Assembly: GCA_034522055.1 (NCBI GenBank)
Contig: JAXHLS010000002.1
Location: forward strand, 310,001 to 374,000
Length of the DNA: 64,000 bases
Direction of reading: 5' to 3'
Source: Gammaproteobacteria bacterium
GTDB taxonomy: Bacteria; Pseudomonadota; Gammaproteobacteria; JAABTG01
Every line of letters starts with the position of its first letter. Positions within the stretch are counted from its first letter, which is position 1. The notes under the pieces were generated by a model that worked only from the letters and a program-made list of their open reading frames with translations, was not told the DNA's origin and did not search any database. Of the stretch, positions 46,977 through 55,373 are shown in pieces. The position numbers and the translations under genes are program-made.

Positions 46977-48980
46977 GTGGCACAACTCGAACACATCGAA
47001 GCCATCGAAAAACGCCTGTGGAGCGCCGCCGACAACCTGCGCGCCAACTCCAACTACGCCAGCAACGAATACTTCCTGCCGGTGATGGGCCTGGTGTTCC
47101 TGCGCCACGCCTACAGCCGTTATCTGATGGTAAAGGAACAGATCGAACCCCATCTGCCCAGCCGCGGCGGCAAGACCCGTGCCCTGACCAAGGAGGACTT
47201 CTCCCAGCGAAGCGCCATTTATCTCAGGCCCGCGGCCCGGTTCGATTCTCTGGTGGCCCTGCCCGACAGCGCCGACCGCGCCCGCGCCATCATCGAGGCC
47301 ATGGAGTCCATCGAGGCGGATTACGAGAACCTGCGCGGCACCCTGCCCAAAGGCGAATACCAGGAGCTGGACAACCAGGTGCTCGGCCAGTTGCTGCGCA
47401 CCCTCAACCCCGAGGAGCTGAACCGGGTTTCGGGCGATGTCTTCGGCCGCATCTACGAATACTTCCTCACCCAGTTCGCCGACCAGGGTGCCCACGACGG
47501 CGGCGAGTTCTTCACCCCCATATCCCTCGTCTCCCTCATCGCCCACGTCCTCAACCCGGCCAGGGGCACCGTGCTGGACCCGGCCTGCGGCTCCGGCGGC
47601 ATGTTCGTGCAGAGCGCGCGCATCGTCGAGGAACACGGCGACAGCCCCACCGAAAAGCTTACCTTCCGCGGCCTGGAGAAAAACGCCACCACCATCCGCC
47701 TGGCCAAGATGAACCTCGCCGTGCACGGCCTCGAAGGCGACATCCAGAAGGCCATCACCTACTACGAAGACCCCCACGAACTGGTGGGCAAGGCCGACTA
47801 CGTCATGGCCAATCCGCCCTTCAACGTCGACGAGATCGACGCCGACAAGGTCAAGTCCGACCCGCGCCTGCCCTTCGGCCTGCCCGGCGTCAACAAAAAG
47901 GAAAAGGTCAGCAACGGCAACTACGTCTGGATCAGCTACTTCTACAGCTACCTGAACGACAAAGGCCGCGCCGGCTTCGTCATGTCCTCCCAGGCCTCCA
48001 GTGCCGGCGGCGGCGAGGCCAAGGTGCGACAGAAACTGGTGGAGACCGGCGACGTGGACCTCATGATCGCCATCCGCTCCAACTTCTTCTACACCCGCAC
48101 CGTGCCCTGCGAGCTGTGGTTCATTGATCGGGGCAAGCCCGATCAACCCTCATCCCCGGCCCTTCTCCCAGAGGCAGAAGGGGGAAAAACAAGGCAGTAT
48201 CGGGGTGGCCATGATTTCAGCGGACTGGTGGAGCGAGCGCGTGAGCTCCGCAAAAAACAGACTCCGGCGGAAGAGCTGTTCTGGGAACTTGTTCGTAACC
48301 GTCAATTCCTTGGGCTCAAGTTTCGCAGACAGCATCAGGCAGGTGACTACATCCTCGACTTCTATTGCCACGAAGCCGGTATCGCCATCGAGATCGATGG
48401 CCCTGTTCATGACAAACGCAAGAAAAAAGACGCAAAGAGTGATGCCTATCTGAAATCACAAGGCATTCGCGTTGTGCGTATAGAAAACGCCGCATTGCTT
48501 AACGATACCGAAGCAACGCTAGGCAATCTGGCCAAGCAGATCAGTGCTATCGGAGAAAGTCCTCTCCCTTTGGGAGAGGATTTAGGTGAGGGTAGATTTT
48601 CTAGCCCACTAAACCGCAAGGGCCATGTGCTCATGCTTGATGCCAGAAACATCTACCGAAAAGTCACCCGGAAAATCTATGACTTCTCCCCCGAGCAGCA
48701 GCAAAACCTGCAAGCCATCGTCTGGCTCTACCGGGGCGCGACCAACCGCTACCTGCAACTGCTGTCGCAATACCTGGGTAATGTCGCCGACGAAGCCATC
48801 GCCTGTTTCAAAGTCGAAGACGACCTGGGCCACACCTTCCACCCCCTGGCGGACTTCAGCGACGCATTAGATGCCCTGCGCCAAGCCCTCGCGCCATATT
48901 TGAAAACACCCTTCCGAAAGATCATTCGCTTCCCCACTCAGGCAGAGGCCAGGGTGAGGGTGGTCTATCGGAAGTTGTAA
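46977..48980 (+). CDS. hsdM: Type I restriction-modification methyltransferase HsdM, with in-frame DUF559 insertion and frameshifted end
   Basis: A 667-residue product. Residues 1-387 are a normal HsdM: N-terminal helical domain, the AdoMet motif DPACGSGG at about 201-208 and the adenine-methylase motif NPPF at 279-282. Family alignment from memory runs from TVPCELWFIDRGKP straight to HVLMLDARNIYRKVTRKIYDFSPEQ, yet here about 160 residues intervene (388-548) containing a DUF559 endonuclease domain between palindromic modules. After LAPYLKT a further module shifts the frame and the product ends in unrelated residues (TQAEARVRVVYRKL); the true C-terminus continues in another frame from about 48962 to 49606. 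Methylation activity is doubtful. Confidence 0.85.
   Translation: MAQLEHIEAIEKRLWSAADNLRANSNYASNEYFLPVMGLVFLRHAYSRYLMVKEQIEPHLPSRGGKTRALTKEDFSQRSAIYLRPAARFDSLVALPDSADRARAIIEAMESIEADYENLRGTLPKGEYQELDNQVLGQLLRTLNPEELNRVSGDVFGRIYEYFLTQFADQGAHDGGEFFTPISLVSLIAHVLNPARGTVLDPACGSGGMFVQSARIVEEHGDSPTEKLTFRGLEKNATTIRLAKMNLAVHGLEGDIQKAITYYEDPHELVGKADYVMANPPFNVDEIDADKVKSDPRLPFGLPGVNKKEKVSNGNYVWISYFYSYLNDKGRAGFVMSSQASSAGGGEAKVRQKLVETGDVDLMIAIRSNFFYTRTVPCELWFIDRGKPDQPSSPALLPEAEGGKTRQYRGGHDFSGLVERARELRKKQTPAEELFWELVRNRQFLGLKFRRQHQAGDYILDFYCHEAGIAIEIDGPVHDKRKKKDAKSDAYLKSQGIRVVRIENAALLNDTEATLGNLAKQISAIGESPLPLGEDLGEGRFSSPLNRKGHVLMLDARNIYRKVTRKIYDFSPEQQQNLQAIVWLYRGATNRYLQLLSQYLGNVADEAIACFKVEDDLGHTFHPLADFSDALDALRQALAPYLKTPFRKIIRFPTQAEARVRVVYRKL
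48147..48592 (+). mobile_element. Insertion carrying a DUF559 (Vsr-like fold) endonuclease domain, bounded by inverted palindromic modules
   Basis: The left module (CCCTCATCCCCGGCCCTTC then TCCCAGAGGCAGAAGGGGGA) and the right module (CCTCTCCC-TTT-GGGAGAGG then ATTTAGGTGAGGG) are inverted copies of one pattern. Between them, in the hsdM frame, lies a DUF559 domain: ARELRKKQTPAEELFWELVRNRQFLGLKFRRQ, GDYILDFYC, IAIEIDG with PVH, then GIRVVRIEN. The D-x(n)-E-x-D core fits the PD-(D/E)xK/Vsr fold. A possible internal start is the TTG/GTG region near 48222-48241. It is frame-neutral in the host gene. The exact ends are uncertain; foreign sequence probably spans 48139-48623. Confidence 0.75.
48929..48960 (+). 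repeat. Second palindromic module in hsdM (frameshifting)
   Basis: CTTCCCCACTCAGGCAGAGG followed by CCAGGGTGAGGG, the same pattern as the right end of the DUF559 element, lies where hsdM switches from frame of codons starting at multiples of 3 to the next-but-one frame. Confidence 0.7.
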
Positions 48981-49606
48981 AAGAGCTAGACCAGGAAACC
49001 CAACAGTTCCAGCAGGACGTCGACGAGTTCCGCAAAAGCGCGAACGAAGCCGTCAAGAACTGGAAAAAGGCTCCCGACACCAACGCCGCTCTGGTCAAAC
49101 TCACCGCCACGTTCGAGCCTCTCGCCGAGGCCAGCCGCGACCTCATCAAACAGACCGACCTCGTCTACAAACTCGCCACCCGCCTCATCGACGAAGTGTC
49201 ATCTTCCCCTCTCCCCCCGGGAGAGGGGCCAGGGGTGAGGGCAACAACCCGCGACCTCACCCGCGCCCGCAAGGCCGCCGACGAAGCCCGCGGCATCGCC
49301 GTCGAGCAACTGAAAAAGGTCCGCTACTTCTGGAAACAGGCCCACTGGCTCACCGACCGCTTCCCCCAAGGCCAACTGCGCGACGTGGAAGGCCTGGTCA
49401 AGTTGGTGGACATCAAAGAAATCGAAGCCAACGACTGGAGCCTCACCCCCGGCCGCTACGTCGGCGTCGCTCCCGAGGAAGTAGACGAGGACTTCGACTT
49501 CGAAGAGACCCTGCGCGAAATCCACGTGGAGCTGGAAGACCTCAATGCCGAGGCCGTTAAGCTGGCCGCGACGATTAAACGGAATTTTGAGAAGTTGGGG
49601 GTATGA
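48962..49606 (+). pseudogene. hsdM: 3' part of hsdM, out of frame with the 5' part
   Basis: About 215 codons that complete HsdM: KELDQETQQFQQDVDEFRKSA, DLVYKLATRLIDE, then after a third module TRARKAADEA, QLKKVRYFWKQAHWLTDRF, ANDWSLTPGRYVGVAPEE and a coiled C-terminus ending NFEKLGV. There is no ATG, GTG or TTG in this frame before 49196, so without frameshifting it is not translated as a full segment; a product starting at the GTG 49196 (136 residues) is possible. The stop overlaps the hsdS start (ATGA). Confidence 0.8.
49206..49241 (+). repeat. Third palindromic module in hsdM (in frame)
   Basis: CCCCTCTCC-CCCCGG-GAGAGGGG followed by CCAGGGGTGAGGG, translated in frame as SSSPLPPGEGPGVRA between LIDEV and TTRDLTR. 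Same module family and orientation as the two upstream. Confidence 0.8.
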
Positions 49607-50094
49607 CCACGAAACCGCTTGGTGGCCGTCGAAAGATCCCTCCGGGCTGGAGGCCAGTGACCCTTGACGAAATCAAGTCTCCAGATCTCGATGCCTGCCG
49701 CGCTGGTCCGTTTGGATCAAGTATCAGTCGCAAGTTTTTTGTCAAGCAAGGTATACCGGTAATACGCGGAAACAATCTTACAACCAATTTGGTTGAGTTT
49801 GTTGCTGATGAGTTCGTGTATGTATCTGAAGAACGGGCAAGAGATAAATACAAGAACTGTCTAGTCCGGCCTGGCGACCTCGTGTTTACTTGTTGGGGAA
49901 CTATTGGCCAAGTTGGTCGCATTCCTCGAGATGGTCCATTCGGCGAGTATGTGATTTCAAATAAGCAACTAAAGCTCCGTACCAACCCATCGTTTGCGAA
50001 TAGCAAATTCGTCTACTACTACGTCGCCTCAAAGGCAGGCGTCGAATACATCGAAAGCCGAGGCATTGGGGCGGCTGTACCAGGTATCTCGTGA
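49603..50094 (+). pseudogene. hsdS: Type I specificity subunit HsdS, 5' part, truncated by insertion
   Basis: Codes for 163 residues of the first target-recognition domain: IPPGWRPVTLDEI, CRAGPFGSSISRKFFVKQGIPVIRGNNLT, VRPGDLVFTCWGTIGQVGRIP and VEYIESRGIGAAVPGI. The reading frame then meets a TGA inside the left inverted end of the 2.68-kb insertion. Joining the flanks at the duplicated CAGGTAT restores AAVPGINLGILKSIPI in frame with the second part at 52774-53494. Base composition is lower in GC than the metabolic genes, as usual for recognition domains. Confidence 0.9.
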
Positions 50095-50108
50095 GTCCCG
50101 ACTTCTCG

Positions 50109-51551
50109 TCAGGACGCGAGTCGGAACATGCTGATTCTTTCAGTGTCCTGCCGTTCGGTGATGAATTTTGCCAGGGAATGGGTTTTGGCGGAACTCAAGA
50201 GAAATTCCGGCAGCGTGTTGCGTAGCGCATGAGTGACGACGAGTTCCGACGGGGAATACCCGGGTCGGATCGTCCGCAGCCACGAGCCGAAGGATTTCCA
50301 GATGAGCTGCGGGAAAACCACCGACAGATACTGAAGCAAGCCTTGAGCGACGACGCCGGCCTGCATGAAGACGTGGTAGGCGTGGATCTTGCGTTTGACG
50401 TTCTCGCGATACCTGCGCGTTTCCCGGTGCAGGTATTGATTGCCCTTGCGGCGTTTGAGCGGCTTCATGTCCTGCATCCAGAAGTGATAGGCGAAGGTGC
50501 CGATCTGTCGGACGGCCTGCTTGAAGCTGTGCTCGATCTTGAAGCGCAGGCCGTAGAGGCGAATGATCTCGACGGCGTCCAGGGCGACGTCGGTGCACAT
50601 CAGCAGGGAAGAGCCTCTGGTCGGGTGGATGACGGCGACGAAGCGCACGAGCTGTCCGGCGGGCCGCCAGAGCAGGTCTCGGACCTGGTACCGAATCGTG
50701 ACGTTGTCCTCGCCGTAGACGGGGCTTGGCGCGGATTGGAAGTCGTTCGTGTCGTTCAGCAGTGACCTGAGCTTGAGCTTCTTCCCGTAGCGTCTCGGCC
50801 GGCCTCTTTTCCTCGGGCCGCGCTGGTGATAGGGGGTGTAAGCGACGGCATTGGATCGGACGCGGGTGACGAGATGGTTGCCCTCGGCGATGAGGCCGCG
50901 AACCATCTTGCCGGCGGCGTAGTAGGCATCGGCAACGTAGTAGAAGGGTTCCGTGATCGCCACGGTCTGAATCAGGGCGAGCATCTTGTCGAGCAGGGTG
51001 CGCCGGTCGCGATTGGAGAAGACGAGGCCCTCGTGGATGCGCACGGCGAGGGGGACAGCGAAGACGCTTTGGTCGGCCTCAACCAGCAGGCTCACCGCCT
51101 GAAGGGAGTGTCCCATGATGTATTCGGGCTTGGTGTTGGCGTCGGACTGCTGATGCAATAGCTTCACGGCGGGCATCTTCTTGCCGCGCTTGGGGACTTT
51201 GATCCCGTCCCCGACCATGACGCGGCGGCCGTTGACGAGCAGCGGCGCGGGAAAGAGCCGCAGCACGGCCTGGGTCCACAGCGCCGCGAGCCGCTCGAGC
51301 TTGATGGCGCGGCTGTGGAACGAATCCAGCAGGTTGTCGTAGAAGCGGGGCTTGAGGGCGAGCGCCCGCACGAGGCTGGTCACGCCTAAAAGATCGCCTC
51401 GCACGGTGAGACCGGCCACGGCGGTGGCGAACCACAGGAAGGTGCGCAGGCGCGAGAACGCCGGACGCAGCAGCCAGATTGCTTCCACCAGGACTCCCAT
51501 AGCGACATCGTCCACCTCCCATGAAGTGAATGAAACGGTGATTTGGCCCAC
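50109..51551 (-). CDS. DDE-type (IS4-like fold) transposase
   Basis: A 480-residue transposase ending 21 bases inside the left inverted end. Acidic residues fitting a DDE triad are seen in MVGDGIKVPKRGKKMP (about 122-137), FYYVADAYYAAGKMVRGL (about 205-222) and RLYGLRFKIEHSFKQAVRQIGTFAYHFW (about 335-362, the Y-(2)R-(3)E-(6)K-like C1 region with E after KI). The remainder is basic. The ATG at 51551 gives the longest frame; MGVLVEAIW at 51500 is also possible. Intact, so the element may still move. Confidence 0.85.
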   Translation of the reverse strand: MGQITVSFTSWEVDDVAMGVLVEAIWLLRPAFSRLRTFLWFATAVAGLTVRGDLLGVTSLVRALALKPRFYDNLLDSFHSRAIKLERLAALWTQAVLRLFPAPLLVNGRRVMVGDGIKVPKRGKKMPAVKLLHQQSDANTKPEYIMGHSLQAVSLLVEADQSVFAVPLAVRIHEGLVFSNRDRRTLLDKMLALIQTVAITEPFYYVADAYYAAGKMVRGLIAEGNHLVTRVRSNAVAYTPYHQRGPRKRGRPRRYGKKLKLRSLLNDTNDFQSAPSPVYGEDNVTIRYQVRDLLWRPAGQLVRFVAVIHPTRGSSLLMCTDVALDAVEIIRLYGLRFKIEHSFKQAVRQIGTFAYHFWMQDMKPLKRRKGNQYLHRETRRYRENVKRKIHAYHVFMQAGVVAQGLLQYLSVVFPQLIWKSFGSWLRTIRPGYSPSELVVTHALRNTLPEFLLSSAKTHSLAKFITERQDTERISMFRLAS

Positions 51552-51564
51552 CGCGCGGGGCCGG

Positions 51565-52254
51565 TTATGGAGAAGGCGTGCCGGGCTCGGGCTCCTGGAC
51601 TTCCACGGCCATCACGGCCGAGAGCACCGCCAGGCGCTCGGCGGGCGGCATGGCCTCGTAGCGGCGGGCCCAGCTCACCGCCTTGCGCTTGATGCGTTGG
51701 CGGTCCGTGAAGTTCTTGCCCGCATAGCGCGCCCAGTGCAGGCGCTCGACGCTGAAGTTGAACCACAGCTTCTCGGTGACGACGCCCGCCTGGTTCATCA
51801 CCTGAAGCTCGAGGCTGCGCCACCCGGCCAGCCGCTCGTCGTAGAGCGCCGAGGGGTAGCCGGAGAGGATCACGTGACAGGGCAGGCACTTGAGCAGCTC
51901 GAGCAACGCCACGTGGTCGTGCTCTTCGTAGTCGAAACGGTATCGGCGCTCGCCGCGGCGGGTCGGCTGCAGATAGGGCGGGTCGCAGTAGATGAGCTCT
52001 CGCCCCCGATACGCATACTCGGCCAGGAATCGGTGCGCGCAACCATGCACCAGCTCGACCGGATAGGGGCATTCGAACTTCGCGAGTGCTCGCCGATTGC
52101 GGTCGATGCCGATGTTGACGAGCGCCGGCGGCTTGCGTTGCATGATCGCCCCGCCGCCGAGGTGGCTCTCGATGTAGGTGTCGTGGGGCGGCATCAGGGC
52201 GATGATCGCCTGGCACAAACCCGACGTCGCCTTCGATCCGAAGTAGCTGCCCAT
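51565..52254 (-). CDS. DNA adenine methylase (Dam-like), passenger of the element
   Basis: A 229-residue N6-adenine methyltransferase of the D12/alpha class. Motif I is YFGSKATSGL at residues 4-13 with SHLGGGAIM (about 30-38), and the catalytic motif IV DPPY is in LIYCDPPYLQP (about 93-104). The C-terminal part (about 150-215) is basic. Resembles phage-type orphan methylases; no cognate nuclease is nearby. It lies 13 bases from the transposase on the same strand and inside the inverted ends. A role in protecting the element or regulating transposition through methylation is inference. Confidence 0.88.
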   Translation of the reverse strand: MGSYFGSKATSGLCQAIIALMPPHDTYIESHLGGGAIMQRKPPALVNIGIDRNRRALAKFECPYPVELVHGCAHRFLAEYAYRGRELIYCDPPYLQPTRRGERRYRFDYEEHDHVALLELLKCLPCHVILSGYPSALYDERLAGWRSLELQVMNQAGVVTEKLWFNFSVERLHWARYAGKNFTDRQRIKRKAVSWARRYEAMPPAERLAVLSAVMAVEVQEPEPGTPSP

Positions 52255-52386
52255 CGCTGCCGATCCGTGTCCGTGACGACCAGCAGACTAGCTTCATTCA
52301 GCTAGGGTGTCAAACGACATCGATGACTCGGCGGCAGCGCCTTGCGTACCTGATGATCGAACGTCCGCCAGTGTTATGCTATCGAC

Positions 52387-52741
52387 ATGAGTGAGAAGCA
52401 TCCCTTCGCCGGCGGGCTACTCGACTACATGGGCTCGTCCCAGGGCCAACGCTCCATCGAAGTTTCAGACGCTCTCTGGGCGCTCATGGACGACGTGCAG
52501 CTCGATCCCGGACGACGCGAGATCATCTGGCCCGAGGCCCAACGCCTCAGCTTCGATCAGTCCATCGAATGCATACAGAAGGCGTATCCGGACTTCCCTC
52601 GTGAGCGTATTACGAGCTTCCCTGATCTCCTGGCTCGAGCACTACGCCCCGGAAGATTACTCCCGGGAACAACTAGACGAACTCGATGCGCTCACCGAAG
52701 ACTGGCTCGACGAGCTCGAGGGTCAGTACGGGGAGCAATAA
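52387..52741 (+). pseudogene. Small passenger gene of the element, frameshifted
   Basis: The frame starting at 52387 gives HPFAGGLLDYMGSSQGQRSI and continues acidic/structured to about IQKAYPDFPRER; the sensible continuation (ASLISWLEHYAPEDYSREQ, then LDELDALTEDWLDELEGQ) is in the next frame, ending at 52741. A +1 shift around 52605-52625 joins them to a roughly 118-residue acidic protein. Not recognised. It is divergent from the methylase. Confidence 0.65.
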
Positions 52742-52773
52742 CCGCCGAGAACTCGGGACTCTTGAGCAGGTAT

Positions 52774-53494
52774 TAACTTAGGAATATTGAAATCAATTCC
52801 AATTGCTTTACCACCGATTAAGATCCAAGAGTCTATCGTCGCAATCCTCTCCGCCTACGACGACATGATCGAAAACAACCGCCGCCGCATCCAGTTGCTG
52901 GAACAGTCCGCCCGACTGCTCTACAACGAATGGTTCGTCCACCTCCGCTTCCCCGGCCATAAGCATGTCAAAATCAAAGACGGCGTGCCGGAGGGGTGGG
53001 AGAAGAAAACTATTGGCGAGTTGGCGCCGCTAAAGTATGGCAAGGCACTGAAGGCGGATGACCGGGTTCCAGGTCCATACTTAGTCTACGGTTCAAGTGG
53101 CGTAGTCGGCACCCACGACAAAGCACTTGTGCCAGGCCCTGCAATTATCGTGGGAAGAAAAGGCAACGTAGGAAGCGTCTACTGGGCGAGCAGTGGCTTC
53201 TACCCCATCGATACCGTCTACTACATCGACCCCAAAAACTGCAACCTTTACTTGTACTACGCATTGCTCAACACGCAGTTCATCAGCACCGACGTCGCGG
53301 TTCCCGGACTTAACAGAGATTACGCTCACAGCCGTGCACTACTCGTACCTGACGTAAAGATTCTGACGCTGTTCGAGCAGCATGCAGTCGAAATACATAA
53401 ACAGATCGAGTGCCTCACAAAATACAACGCATCTCTCACTAAAGCCCGCGACCTACTCCTGCCGCGCCTGATGAACGGGGAGGTCGCAGTATGA
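52774..53494 (+). pseudogene. hsdS: Type I specificity subunit HsdS, 3' part
   Basis: About 240 codons continuing HsdS: LGILKSIPIALPPIKIQESI, the central conserved helix ILSAYDDMIENNRRRIQLLEQSARLLYNEWFVHLRFPGHKHV, a second recognition domain (IGELAPLKYGKALKADDR ... GNVGSVYWASSGFYPIDTVYY ... PGLNRDYAHSRALLVPDV) and the terminal coiled coil ending LLLPRLMNGEVAV. The only start is a TTG at 52787 without ribosome site. The stop overlaps the OLD-nuclease ATG. Both halves look intact, so loss of the element would restore the gene. Confidence 0.9.
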
Positions 53495-55203
53495 CGCTGT
53501 CGCATGTTTCCATCCATAACTTCCGGGGAATAATCGATGCATCTATGGGTTTTCAACCATATGCGCTTCTGGTCGGTGCAAATAATGCCGGAAAGAGCAC
53601 AATCATTGACTGCATTCGGGCATTCTATGAAAAAGACGGGTTCAAATTTAAAAAAGATGGCGACTTCCCTCTCAAGGGAGCAACCGACCAGGAATCTTGG
53701 ATAGAGCTTACTTTTGCTCTGGACGACCAAGAACACGAATCGTTAAAAGACGAGTACAAGAGCGCTGAAAAAACTCTGAAAGTGAGAAAGTATTTCCAGA
53801 CCAGCGAAAAGATACACGACGGCAAAAATGCGACCGGGTCGATTCTCGGTTACAAGTTTGACGGCACATTATCTAACGAACCGTTTTATGGTGCCAAGAA
53901 CGTACAGAGCGGAAAGTTTGGCGACCTGATCTACATTCCTGCAATCAGCAAGATCGACGAGCATACCAAGCTCAGCGGCCCGTCGGCTTTGCGCGATCTA
54001 ATCACCAACATCATGGCAGATGTTGTCGAGGGGAGTGAGGCGTATAAATCATTGACAGACAGCGTGACCACCTTTGCCGGTAGTGTTCGGGCAATAGAAA
54101 CTGACGACAAACGGTCTCTTTCGAGCTTCGAGGAGGATTTGAACTCGCTGCTCTCACCATGGCAGACCAAGTTCAACCTGAAGTTCACCGCACCCTCCAC
54201 AGCGGAAATCATCAAATCGATGCTCGGCTGGGACATCCGGGACAATCATCATGAGAAGCCGCAAGCCGTTGAATACTTTGGATCAGGATTTCAGCGGCAT
54301 TTCATCTATTCACTAATTCAGCTCGGCGCTAAATACGTCCCTCAAAAGGTTTCCAAAAAGGCGAAGGATTTCACACCATCCCTCAACCTTGTTCTGTTTG
54401 AAGAGCCGGAAGCGTTTCTGCATCCGCCACAACAGGATGATCTTGCCAGAAACTTGATCAAGGTTAGCGAAGCCGAGGATTGGCAGATCGTCTGTTCCAC
54501 GCACTCCGCGCATTTCGTGAGCAGGAATGCCAGCCGCATTCCGGCCATAATTCACGCACAAAGAAGTGACGGAATTGTAAAAACATTTCAAGTCGACTCC
54601 ACCCAATGGGACAACATTGTTGATGGCAACCGTGCCATTGAGCAAGTCGCGGCCAAATATCCGAAAGTCCAGAAAACCATGCAGGACGATGACCTCAAGC
54701 CCGAGATGGAGGCCGTGAAATATTTTCTGTGGTTGAATCCTGACCGGGCCGGGATGTTTTTTGCAGAAAGCGTGTTGCTGGTCGAAGGTCCAAGCGAAAC
54801 TGCACTGATTAACCGGTTACTTGACGATGGTAAATTGTCTCTTCCTCAAGGCGTCTACATTCTGGATTGCCTCGGAAAGTACAACATCCATCGGTTCATG
54901 AACCTGCTGAGCGCACTTGGCGTTGTCCACGCCGTGCTCCATGATGATGACGACAACAAAAATGAGCATCAGGAACTCAATCAGCTTATCTTCGATTCAA
55001 AGCATGCTGATTTCACGAAATCAGTTGTCACATTGCCTAAAGACCTCGAAACAGTCCTCGGGATAACGCCGCCAGTTTCCAGCCACAGAAAACCCCAGCA
55101 TCTTCTTTATTGTTATTCCTGCGGCCAGATTGATGTTGGCAAGCTGACAGATTTCTGTACGAAGGTTCAAGCATGTTTCACGGGGCAGGGAGGTCAATTG
55201 TGA
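53491..55203 (+). CDS. OLD-family ATP-dependent nuclease (ATPase plus TOPRIM)
   Basis: A 570-residue protein. ABC-type ATPase: Walker A GANNAGKST at 29-37, a helical insertion, signature-like AVEYFGSGFQRHFIYSLIQ (about 256-274) and Walker B LNLVLFEEPEAFLHPPQQ (about 295-312), then the D-loop/H-loop CSTHSAHFVSR. The C-terminal TOPRIM domain has SVLLVEGPSETALINRLL (about 427-444) and the acidic HDDDDNKNEH (about 487-496). Overcoming-lysogenization-defect nucleases act in phage defence, often inside other defence loci. Coupled to hsdS by ATGA overlap and to the small relic downstream (GTGA). GC content is clearly lower than average, a sign of transfer. Confidence 0.9.
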   Translation: MTLSHVSIHNFRGIIDASMGFQPYALLVGANNAGKSTIIDCIRAFYEKDGFKFKKDGDFPLKGATDQESWIELTFALDDQEHESLKDEYKSAEKTLKVRKYFQTSEKIHDGKNATGSILGYKFDGTLSNEPFYGAKNVQSGKFGDLIYIPAISKIDEHTKLSGPSALRDLITNIMADVVEGSEAYKSLTDSVTTFAGSVRAIETDDKRSLSSFEEDLNSLLSPWQTKFNLKFTAPSTAEIIKSMLGWDIRDNHHEKPQAVEYFGSGFQRHFIYSLIQLGAKYVPQKVSKKAKDFTPSLNLVLFEEPEAFLHPPQQDDLARNLIKVSEAEDWQIVCSTHSAHFVSRNASRIPAIIHAQRSDGIVKTFQVDSTQWDNIVDGNRAIEQVAAKYPKVQKTMQDDDLKPEMEAVKYFLWLNPDRAGMFFAESVLLVEGPSETALINRLLDDGKLSLPQGVYILDCLGKYNIHRFMNLLSALGVVHAVLHDDDDNKNEHQELNQLIFDSKHADFTKSVVTLPKDLETVLGITPPVSSHRKPQHLLYCYSCGQIDVGKLTDFCTKVQACFTGQGGQL

Positions 55204-55373
55204 CCCTTCAGCACTTTCACAACCTCCACAACCTCCTCTCCCCCGGCGTCGGCTTCACCACCGAGTTCAAGCGCTCCGGCACCTCTTACCTCGGGCGGGA
55301 CGTCTGCGCCTTTGTTTACGCTGCCAGCGGGGTGATACTTCCCAAACTAATGAACGGGGAGGTGGCGGCATGA
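55200..55373 (+). pseudogene. Chimeric relic: AlbA_2-like N-terminus fused to HsdS-like tail
   Basis: A 57-codon frame starting GTG at 55200. Residues about 15-45 (GVGFTTEFKRSGTSYLGRDVCAFVYAASGVI) match the start of AlbA_2/putative DNA-binding (Schlafen-related) proteins, but the rest of that domain is missing. The last 10 residues (PKLMNGEVAA) copy the HsdS terminus PRLMNGEVAV found at 53494. It looks like a deletion scar joining two former genes. The TGA overlaps the ImmA-like ATG. Confidence 0.65.

Larger units (their letters stand above)
50088..52766. mobile_element. Insertion element with passenger adenine methylase, 2679 bp
   Basis: Ends are imperfect inverted repeats: CTCGTGAGTCCCGACTT (50088 inward) and CTCAAGAGTCCCGAGTT (52766 inward, minus strand), 14 of 17 matching. 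It is flanked by the direct repeat CAGGTAT (50081-50087 and 52767-52773), a 7-bp target duplication. It contains a DDE transposase, a DNA adenine methylase and a frameshifted small gene. No inverted end is seen between transposase and methylase, so they appear to belong to one element. The IS family was not assigned. Confidence 0.9.
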
